A stretch of 64,000 nt of DNA from Bedellia somnulentella. Its lineage: Eukaryota; Arthropoda; Insecta; Lepidoptera; Bedelliidae. The translations under genes were made by a program, and so were the position numbers. Positions 13,101-25,100 of the stretch are shown here, in pieces (positions within the stretch are counted from its first letter, which is position 1; each line of letters opens with the position of its first letter). The notes beneath the pieces are model-generated. The model did not search any database. It was not told the DNA's origin and was given only the letters and a program-made list of their open reading frames with translations. The stretch covers positions 4,154,001-4,218,000 of the forward strand of contig OY755178.1 of the NCBI GenBank assembly GCA_963576735.1, in the 5' to 3' direction.

Positions 13101-16100
13101 TCTCTAGGTCGATGTTGTCGTATACTCCGTTTTCGTACGGTCCCCGGAATATCTCCTCACGGAGAATCTCACCTGAAAAAAATATAAAATGAAAATGCAT
13201 TTATTTGAAATTTTAAACCTTAAAACAATTACGTATTATTCTGCCAAACTTAGAAAATTACACTAAGGTTTAGTGGCTTACATTTTTGGTGTCTATTTGT
13301 TATATTAACTACAGAGTAAAAGATACTTTAATGCTTTTCTTTCAAAAAGTGCAACATACATATATTACTTAATGCACTTTTCTAAAATTTTTTCTAGTAA
13401 ACCGTTAGAAAATGGATTTGGAATAAGATGGATTTGTTTTCAATTGTTATCAATGTCCTTGCCTGATGGGTTATCAGTCATTGTTGTATGAGACACTCTG
13501 ATAACGATGTGGATTTTATAATCAGATTCTTGAAAAATAAAAGATTTTGTAGCGCCAAGCTTATGATCTACTTGTACATTTGTGGATTGGAATATCAATA
13601 TTATAATAACAAGAATAACACTTCGGCTTAGAATAACACTACCCCATTTCTACCCGTGGGTGATCGTAAGAGGCGACTAAGGGTATAGGGGGCTTTTTAA
13701 GTGATTTTTGGGCGATGTGGTTGGAGACCCGTCACCAAAAACATTTATTATAACCATCTTTTCCGAATCAACTTCCAAAAGTGGCTGAGGAATTTTTCAT
13801 TCCAAAGCTCTGGCTACCCCGTTAAGGGATTTATAGCCGTGAGTATATGTATGTATGTATGTATATTATAATATAGCCAATAATTTTTTAACAGTGTGTG
13901 GGCTTTATTTACGGCAGGAAAATGCAATCAAATGATTCATTTTTGTTAGTGGATAATTGGTAAATAATTCGCATTCACAAGTTGTTCCCCTATGCAATCC
14001 TATTATTGACGCGGTGCCTAGTAGTTAGGAGACTCGCTTCTAGATGCGGCGTATCACGGGTTCGATCTTTGCTGAGGAATTTCATTTATATTATTAACAT
14101 ATGTTTGGTTCTTAGTCTTTCCAATTGAAATTATATCACAATATTCCTTATTTGTGTTTATTTGTAAAATACCGTACAAGTGCTAGTGTACGACTTAATC
14201 TAGCGATAACATTTACAATGTAGTGATAGTGTGTGCATCAAAGATTGTAATGTTAGTATTACACTGAAGATAAATAGACTTTATATCTATGTGGGAAAAC
14301 ATATTCGTTGTTAGTTTCATAGGAATTAGATTTAAATCAATATTTTGTTTTGTATGTACGCAGAACTACCTGCCAGACATTTTAAAGTCTCGTTTGAATG
14401 TAGCACATATATAGGTCCCCATCGAGGGGCTTAAGCCTACTCTGTATAGGGTAATTGGCACATAGTCCATGCTGGCCAAGCCGGGTTGGCAGACTAAAGA
14501 CTGCTCATAATGATGAAACCGACAGGTTGACTTACTCTTCTAAGAACAGAATCATATTAAACTTAATAATAAATATATACGGACGTATTGTACCCAGATC
14601 AAGTTATTTCCACACTAAGTCTAACTTGTATTATGCGATACTAACTCAAAGATATATTTAATATTATATAATACATATATAAATAACACCTAAGACTAAG
14701 AAACAATCATTTTGCTCATCACATAAATGCCGTGTAGTGTCGGCTTAGAATAACACTACCCCATTTCTACCCGTGAGTGATCGTGAGAGGCGACTAAGGG
14801 TATAGGAGCTTTTTAAGTGATTTTTGGGCGATGTGGTTGGAGACCCGTCACCAAAAACATTTATTATTACCATCTTTTCCCAATCAACTTCCAAAAGTGG
14901 CTGAGGAATTTTTCATTCCAAAGCTCTGGCTACCCCGTTAAGGGATTTATAGCCGTGAGTATATGTATGTACATAAATGGTGCTCTCAGCGGGGATCGAA
15001 CCCGCAACCTCCGGACCAAGAAGCCAGTATCCTATCCACTCGGCCACGAATGTCTTCTTATTAAGGAATAAGTTTATGGTTTTATCCCACGTAGATCGAA
15101 ACCGAGACTTCCAAATTTGAATCTGAGCGCGATACCTTAATACCACGGAGGCTCTTGAAAACTTAGCTAATGAATATGTTTACAGTCAAATATATCGTCA
15201 TGAATGTTTATACTAGTACTTCCAAACATCAGATGTTCAGAGTACCCATCTTTTAGTTGGAAAGTTCATATTCGTAACTGGAGACCTATAGAGTTTAACG
15301 AATAGTTAAGGACCACGATAAATTAAGCACCCATATGTACATACATATACTCACGGCCATAAATTCCAAATAGGGGCTACCAGAGCTTTAGAGCTGGAAG
15401 GAAGGAAATAAAGTATCGTTGGTAATGGGTTTTCTACCGCATCACCGAAAAACCACTTAAAAAAACCCCGTACCCTTAGTCGCCTCTTACGATTACGACA
15501 CCCGTGGTTAGAAAGGGGTGGTGAGATTCTAATTCGGCACTGCATGGCACATGTCTTACGAAAACTGACATTGGTTAAGGCCCAACTCTAGATTTGAACT
15601 CAGGTCTCCTGCATGAGAAGAGTAGTTCCTCTACATTCTAAACTCCTAGCCTTTTTTTGGCTCTGCATATTTTTATAGCCATATTTTTGACTCAGGTTTT
15701 TTTTACTCACCCGTTATAGAGTTGTTGCTCAAATCCAAGTAGACGAGATGTCCAATGTTGCTGAAAGCATCATACTCGATGGAACTGATCTTATTCATTT
15801 TGAAACTGAGGGCCACTCTGGTGCCGTTGACCGCTGGTACCCTTTCGATCTTCGTCAGGCTGTTGTTGAAGAACGTTATCAGCAGGTTTTTTGCTGGAAA
15901 TTAAAGTAAATTATTATTGTAATAGACAAAAATAATTAGACCTAATTGATTTCCCTAAAGTGTCTAAGTAATCGTTCATCCCGCAGCTTTAGTTACACCT
16001 GTCTAGAATTACAGCCAAGGGTATAGGTAGGCCAGATTTAATAATGAGAAATTCATTCTTCTCCCTCCCCTGTTAAATTCTTAAATGATTCTGTGTATTG

Positions 16101-19100
16101 AAGAAAGACAATTAAGTGCTTTTTTACAGGGCAGCAGAGAACAATAGCACATTTAATGCGATTTGTGACAAAAATCCTTATCACTACGTGTGATCTCATA
16201 GCCTACCGATCAGATAGCCGGAGCTTCGGAAAGAGCGATTCCTCAGCCTTTTTTGGATGTTAAGTGGAGAGAAGATGGTAAAATAAAGGATGTTTAGTGA
16301 CAGGTTATCACTGATATCGCCGGTTGTCAGTGTTACCGCCGTCCTACTCTAAGTGCCCCAATAGCTTCAGTTTCTTATTACAACTCCATATTCGGATAGG
16401 CAGAGACTATCGATCGCCACTATGTATGATCCTGGCAAACCTCTTTGGCTTCAATACATCCATTAATGTTCATACTACCCCCTGGGGAAGTAATCGTGTA
16501 GTGTTGTTCTAAGCCGATACTAAACAGCGCAATCTATCCGTGTCTTGTGTCAGTGCGTTATCAAATGATGTCAGTGATTGTATTATCAACTTGAAAACCT
16601 ATTGAGTGATATATTATTACTTGTTTATTAATTATCTACACTATTATTGGTACGGTACTTTAGATTATCATCATTATACAGAATGTTTAGTAAATGATTA
16701 AGAGATTATTGATTTCGATGACGCTGTTGGGAATTTTGATTTGAACTAAAGTGGGTTCTCAATCTTTTCCTCATTCAAAAAGGGCTAAGGTGTTTCTTAA
16801 TGGAGTTCTGGCTACCCCTTCTAGGGATTTATAGCCGTGTATTGTTTTTGTTGCAATGTATTGTGTGTTCGTTATGCGTTTTGGGTGCATATTTGAACTA
16901 AAACAAATTGCAATTTTTCCGGCCCCGGATGGGATTATATATTTATCTCTTGCGTCAAGAGATAAATATATAATCAAGTGAGTCATACAAATTATTCGAG
17001 TGGCAGATTCGGAAATAATTTTAAATATCGTTTTGTTTTAATTAGTTGCTTTCAATAGTATGTGCAAAAAAGCATAACATGATTTATGTAAAAAGTAAGC
17101 TTTGTTTTCTTCATCATCATCAGCCAATGGACGCCCACTGCTGGACATAGGTCTCCCTCAAAGATCTCCACAACGACCGGTCCTGTGCTGCCCTCACCCA
17201 TCGGCTTCCCGCGACCTTGACCAAATCGTCGGTCCACCTTGTGGGAGGCCTACCCACAATTGTTGTTTTCTTTAGCTCCTGCTAATCATTATCATAGGGT
17301 GAAGAGACTGATTAAAAGCATATTCACCACGCTTCCCAATTGTGGGGGGCAGACATTAATGACCACAACCTACAGCTTGATGTGCCCTTCAAATGTTTGG
17401 GTAAACTAGAATCTGGGATATTTCTGTAACTGCACTTCTTTACTTATCTGCGAGCAACCTTTAAACTAGATAACGCGGATATAAAACAGCCATCTCTTTC
17501 GCACTTCCATAGTATCGCATACTTTTATCTCGTTCTAACAAATGATAAAATTACGCTCGTGCCCGGCCTTCTCGAATTGAACAATAAGGGCAGAAACTGC
17601 GTTACGCGTGTGCACGCGCGAGTCGGTTCAGATTACGCTGGCCGCTTCATAGCAGATTGGGCACTGACCAATGTAAATTGACTGCTCTTCTAAACACGCG
17701 TGGACGCGGCGTGTGAGGTCTACTGATAGTGGTCAGTGCCCATTCAACTATGAAGCGACCAGCGTTATCTGACCCGACCCGCGACGCGCACACGCGTAAC
17801 GCAGTTTCTGCCCTAAGACCTCCCTGGCGTGCTAAACTCTAACCGTTAGAGAGTAGAGGCTCTAGGACAGAGTGGGTAGATCTATTTTCATAAGTAATAT
17901 ATGACCGGGCATACAAAAGTATTTCTACGTTACATTAAAACTCCGGTTGTGTAGTGTCTGCTTCGAATAGCACCAACCCATTTCTTCCCGCGGGTTTCGT
18001 AAGAGCCGACTTAGGATATTGAAGCTTCCCATCCCACCCATCAACAACCATTATTTACAATCCTTTCAAAAGTGGCTGAGGAGAATTCCGAAGCTCTGAC
18101 TACCCACTTCTGGGACTTATAGCGGTTAGTATATGTATGTATATATTAACTTCTAAACCTCTTAAAAATGTAAGCCAACGAAATAATCCAAGTAATCTTT
18201 GTTCGCTATTATGTCATATAGAGCGCAACGTGACCGGTAGGCGCCATTGACCTGGCCGATATTTGTATTACTTGTATGAATTTGCTTACTATCGCGAATT
18301 TCTTTATATAAACCAAGCTGATAGTCCAAAAGTCAAGTGATACACTTTTCACTTATAGGGTGTAACGTTGTACGGTTTTTGTGTTTTATCTCATTAGTAG
18401 AGAAATCGTATTTACTTATACTCATGCCCTTTATTGCCGTTGGGGTCGGCAGAGACTATCTATCGCTAAATCACCCATGCCTCCCTCACATTCATTGTTC
18501 TTCTTATTCATTATCATACCCTATAATAATATTGATGATATTATATATATTTTATTAATAAGGGTTTTAAAAACGAAATTGATCGATATTTGTATGACCT
18601 GTTTGAATTTGCTTACTATCGCGATTTTCTTAATATAAACCAAGTTGATAGTCCAAAAGTCAATTGATACACTTTTCACTTGTAGGGTGTAGCGTTGTAC
18701 GATTTTTGTGTAAATCTCATCAAAGAAGAGCAATCATATTTACTTATGCTCATGCCCTTTGGGGTCGGCTGAGACTATCGCTAAATCACTGACGCTTCCC
18801 TTACATTAACAAACCCAATAATAATATAAAATTTATATTTTTAACAGTTTTGTCAAAAGGGATTGTCTATTATTTGCTTTTTATATATTACAAGTAAGTT
18901 GCGCACATATATTTGCTCTTGCATTCGTAAAACCTTTTAAGTTTTAAATCTAAGCCAACTCAGTTTGAGGAATCAAGTTAAATTTTAAAATATCTCAAAA
19001 AACAAAGTCAAAAAGTTTATTATATATAAAAAATCCTCCGTAAAAAATCGCATATCCATTTGTATCGATAGTCGTGTTTACATGATAGTTTATACTATTC

Positions 19101-22100
19101 AGTACAATTTCTTCAAATGTTTGACCTGCCTTCAATAAATAAGATAAAAATCACGCTTTACATATAAGATAATGAAATAAGAACGTAGTGTTAACCTACA
19201 TCTGCAATTATGTACGAACAGTGTAATAAACCTGTTGACATAAATGCTCTAATTGTTATATTTTGTCTTTGACGTAGACTATTTATCATTAAACTATGCA
19301 TCCGCGTTGGATAGGCAGTGCAACAAAAAATAAAGCCTAGATATTAAAAAAACACAACTCCATACTTCCTTCTCCATACTGTATACTTCCAAAAAAATAA
19401 TATAATATATATAGTAATATTTTGGACAAATTGACATAAACTAACAGTACATGCTTAAGATATACAAATGAGTAAAGCTACATTAGATTCATTGATTTCA
19501 TTATTAAACTATCCCCTTTAAATATTCGTTGCCTTGATGTTAAGTAACGCCATTTATAATTTAACTTTGCTTTACTACAACAGGGTTCTTTGCAAAAAAT
19601 AAGTGAATAAAATATATTACCTGCATAATCTTTCTCCGATTTCGCTGGCCATTTCTCAGGAATTGCATCAATATTCCTTCTGGAGCAGTTAAATGTGACC
19701 ATATGGGGATCCTCCTCGAATTCGACGCATGGCAAGCTATTTGAGGCACCTTCAGAAACACACAATACACCGAACAAAACCGCTAATACCTACAACAAAA
19801 ACATCACGTCACTATGCTTATATCAAACACAAACACCACTTGCAAGCAATAGGCACTCACTTTATGATACTCCTTGATAGGATACATTTTGCTTTGGAAA
19901 TTAAACGAGTACTGAGCTTCGGCTGCTATCCGTTATCGTTATCTTATCACGCAAATAGACACAGCGCGATACGGGCTGCCACTGACGCTCATCACGATAC
20001 GCCACTGACGCCTCCTCTTTCTTTGTCCACAGGATATTGTCAACAAAACTGCATTGAAATTAGAAGAGATTATTAAACCTTTATCAATAAGCGAATACGA
20101 TTGTCCGATGAAGAGCGAGTCTTCGCCGGATTCGACGGAGGAGATGAAGAACTTGGAGAGTCGACAGGCTGCGGTGGCTCTCCTTCAGATAAAGAACTAC
20201 GCTCCTTCAAAATACGCAGTGAAACAGGAAGATACGAGTAATATAGTGTTTAACCGCGTGCCGTCGCTGCCGGCGTCGGACCGCGCCAACGAGGTGATGC
20301 ACTGCAACGCCGTCATCGACATCATCACCAAGGCGGTGGCAGTGGCGCAGAGAGAACAAGAACAAAACTTACAGAGCGTCCCGCGGGAAAGGTTGAGTAG
20401 CGATGCGAGCTACCCTAACACACAATTCAGCGAGGAACCATACAACTTCAACACACAGTCACAAATAAGGAGTCCGTCAGATACCGCTGATGCTAAAGAG
20501 ATGGATTTGTCTTTGTATAGTAATGTGAAAGACGAGCCGGCGGACGAACAAGAGCAAGACGAGCAAGACAGTAAACAGTTCATAGAAACGAGTCTCACGA
20601 GCAATGAGGCGGGGTACCGCTCCGACAAACTGAAAGGCTCAAAAGACAGTAACTCTTATGAAGATTGCAGTCAGAGTAGTAGCGGATCCGATCCTGATAG
20701 ACTTCAAATGGACATATCGCAGGTAAATATTTAAAGATATTTTTATTTCAAAGTAAAATTCGGCGAAGAAAACAAAGAGTAAAACAATGAGTATACGATT
20801 TATCGTTATTTTTAACGGTAAAGAGATTTTAAGGATTTTGCGGACTTTTATTGTGTAGCGTGACTCCCCTATTTCTGGATCTCAATAACCTATCCATTCA
20901 AAATATATATACAGTCGCAATCCCAAAATGTCTTTGATATGTGAATAATATTTTTGAACTTGTATAGTTCTTCAAAAAAGTTAAATATGGTATATTGTGC
21001 CATAAATAAATTATACTAACGAAATAAATTGAGATACCTTGTAAGAATAAAAAAGAAATAATAATCGAAAATACAAATTTAGTTCTCGTTATTGAATGAA
21101 ACTAAGGTCGTTTACTTATGGAATTAATAAGAAATGTTTTAACTGACGACATATAGATAGCCAGCGAAAGGAGAATTGAACTAGGTTAAAAAGATCTATG
21201 CTCCAAACATGTCATTTTATTAGTTTAAAAGTGTTCGGTTCGCAGTGTATCGCAGCAGAGACAATTTAATGAACATTTCCTGTTATAATATTAAATATGT
21301 TTACGGCTAGAATATCAAAAGTGGTAGTTTGAGCTCCGGACTAAACTATTACGCTACTGATTACAAGTTAATAAAAAACATTGATTATTTGTAATTTACT
21401 ACAGCATCTTACAATCACTTTAAAATCCATTGATAATATAATTCTGTGTTAATACTACTTTCTTATAAAAATCAAATGAAAGAAATGGCCTTCCCATTTT
21501 CATACTCAGCTTTGAAGGAAAGAATAGAACATGTTCGCAAAAAGAAACATTGGCGATAAGTTTTCAAACCTATGCTCAACCAATTACTTAAAAAAAAACC
21601 GTTGTTGTAATAGCCGCGTACGACAATTGAATATATGAAACACGGATATATGGAAAGTATAAATTAATTTTTCAATTGGAAATTACATGCAGTGTTTTTT
21701 CCGAATAATGGCAAAAAAAAATATTTACGGATAACAAACGGTAAAAAATACCAATTTAAATAGAATACATTTTTAAAAACCCGTCTTCCGTAATAGAGGA
21801 AGAAAAGAAGTGACAGGGGTTTGTCACGATCTTACGAGGCGGGGATCAAAACACTTTGCCCACTCTTATAAAATTTATGTTGTTAAAAACACCAAGGAGT
21901 AATATTTGAAAGAAAGAACAATAAAAAAAATTATTTCAGCATAAGTTCAAATTATATATGTTCAAAATTATATATGTTGATTTAATATCAGCCTAGTATG
22001 AGTAGAAAATATGTTCTGTAGTTTTTAATAAAGAAAATAATTATTTATAAAAAAAAAACCCGACTTGCAGCCAATGCCAAATAAAGACAATATTCATAGC

Positions 22101-25100
22101 TGGCGAACTAAATCAGACAATGCCTCATTTTATCATTAAGTAACCCAATTAATGTACAAATTCCAGGAGGACCCCGAGGAAACGCAATCAGCCAGATCAG
22201 CGCAATCGTCGCCGCGGCCCGAGCACGACGACAACGATAAGGAAGCGCTATGGCAGGCGCTGCACAGACAGAATAATGGTGAGTATAAAATAAATGTCAC
22301 CTGGTGTTCAGAATACCCACGTTTTGCTTGGACCGTATACTCACGTAATAGGGCAGGCACTGTCACATGACTTATTACAACTTAGCAACGTGGGTTTCCT
22401 CAAGATGTTTTACCTCACCGTTAACAACTATGATAAATTCTCTACACTCTGAACACCAGGTGACAATGTCACGTGATGTTCAGAAGTATTAGTACCTCTG
22501 CCAACTCCTTCGGGGGTATTTTGCGAGAACGTTTGAGTTATAAAATAATTGGAATAATACTCCATCAATTGTCATAACGGCGAGGGAAAACTTCGTTAGG
22601 AAATCCACATGACAAAGTTGTACTTAGTCGTGCACGTGTATTCGTACCAAACAGCTGTTCAAGCAAAACCTGGCTTTTAACCGCTAGGCCTAAACTTCTG
22701 CAATCTGCGACTTCATTAGCGATATCATATTAATTACTATCTACAACTGACCCACCTAAGAAACCATTCAAATAAAAACCAAATTGTTACATTTTCTTAT
22801 TACAATCTTTACGCGTTTTTTCCGGTACTCTGAGTCCAATCGGGCGTGAATCTTTTGTTGCTCAAATTTCTCCGGGATAAGAAGTATTCTATTTGATAAT
22901 TTTGGTCATTATCTAGCATTCTGCAAAATTTCATGCATATACATTCTGTAATTGAGAAGCCTTTTCATCTCAAACACACAAAAATCCAAACATCTTATCT
23001 TTCACATTTATAATATTAATAGGATCTAGATTTAATATTTTGGCTGTAACATATATACTTTGATACCGCGATGTAAGATCTCATTATTTGAGAGAGATGC
23101 CGTTGTGTACGAGTGACTACGCTAATGTGTACGCGTCTGTCGCTAGATGCATGGGCTAGAGGTCACTTTAACTTTAACTTTGTTGTCTAATGGTGTCGTT
23201 GGAAATCCGTTGGCTAAATGAATGGTGATCAATCGAGAATGAAGCATTCTAAGCGGGCTCACACCCCACATGTCGGTGATCTTGAGAGCCAGATCGAGGT
23301 ACTTTCGCCGTTTTACGGTTTTAGTTTTCACGAGACTTTCATCATGTGGGGTGGTGACATCCACTAAAATACCCTCAACTGACCGATCCCATACCACGAT
23401 ATCCGGCTTATTCGCTAAAATAATCCTGTCTGTGATGACACGACGTATCGGTCCCAATTGAGTTTTGGACACACTACTACACACTATTTTTAATACGGTA
23501 TCCTCTGTTTTAAAAGTCCGCACTGAATTAGATATAGAATTTTGGCTAGTTGGTTGTGTCTGTGCAATTACTCAGTGTTAGCAAAAGCCGAACAACAGAA
23601 AATATCATGCGTAAGTGACTCTCCGAGACTGCCACGTGCCCGACAAACGTCTGTTGTACTGTTCTTTAGGATGTATCTTGGCTAGTTTCTGTCTTGATGA
23701 TCTAATCCAATAAATAAAGAATAAATAAAGGAAAGAAAAATTTAAATTTGTAAAAATCCCCACATGAGGTTTTCATGAACAAAAAGATTTAAAATTATGA
23801 TCTAATCCAGTTTTGCACAGAATCACCGAAGAGGTCTTTGGCACACAGCCAATGCCACAAAAGGCTCGTGAACTCACTTGTAAAACTTCCAGTGCAGCTT
23901 CTTCATCCCATACAGATCAGATCAGAGGCGCTAAATACCTCCGTAGGCCAATCCTGTGAGGCCAACGATATGTACGCCCATAACCTTTATCGGGTTCGAT
24001 TCCCGCCTGTGTCGAAATTTTTCTTTCCTTTATTTATTACTATCATCCGTCATCTTCAAAAAGTAGTTTCTAAGGTTGCATACCTTGCGGTTGTGCATGA
24101 CCTTTTCCAGTTTAGAGCCGTGCTGACGGTTCAGAGGCGCTATAATAGGCTATTTGACTGTAATAAAAATATACATTTCTTTTATTTCATTAGTCTTAAT
24201 ATTTCTTTTATTGCAGCAATATGTCATAATGCGAGATAAAAATAGTGCATTATTTCATTAAAATCCGTCTTCTAAAATAAGTAATTTTGATGCAACTGTC
24301 ACGTGACTAAAAACGACCGTGATTGGCTGTTTCTATAATGACGTAGATTGCACATAAACTGTCTGTGTATCGCTTCGCTCATTGGTGTTTAATGCGGAAT
24401 TGACGTCATTTGTGCTACAGCCGCCATATTACTTAAAGTCGCGTTTTCGCGGAACATTTGAATATTGCATTTCTTTTTCGATTTTTTAATAAAAAATGAA
24501 GACAGAAAAATATTTTTTTAGGGCTCCTTATAAACAAATTAACACCGTAAGATAGTTTTCAAAACTTAGTCAAATAGCCTATTTGCACGCTCCCGTGACC
24601 GCCTTGAACCATCGGGCCTCTTCATGTTCGACAGGCAGCGATTATTCAGGAGATTATAAAGCAAATACAGGAACGCGAGAGGTAAAATAAAAATTTAAAA
24701 CGCCGTAAAAGCACACTTTTCACGTCTGCTTTGGAGAGTGTTCTCAAAGGATTGGTGCCGACAAAGACATCATCAGATTGCACGACATACCCCTTCTCGG
24801 CATAGATGATTTGAGCTTCATCTTGACGTAATCAACCAGAGTAATGGTCATTCATGTAACAAAAATGAGCAAGCAGTAAGCCATCCTTTCAGATATCAAA
24901 GTTCCCACGCCTTAGCAAGATTTGTCGCTCTAGGCAACTCCCGACTAGATAGCAGTAGATGGGCCAGTCGTAAAACCTATTTTTCCTTACGCTTCGTTTC
25001 TTTTACACACATACAATCTAATTTACTTTCTTTCACAATCAATCATGCTTAATAAAAAAAAAACACTCACCGCACTGAAGCGGGTCTCACAAGCCGACTT

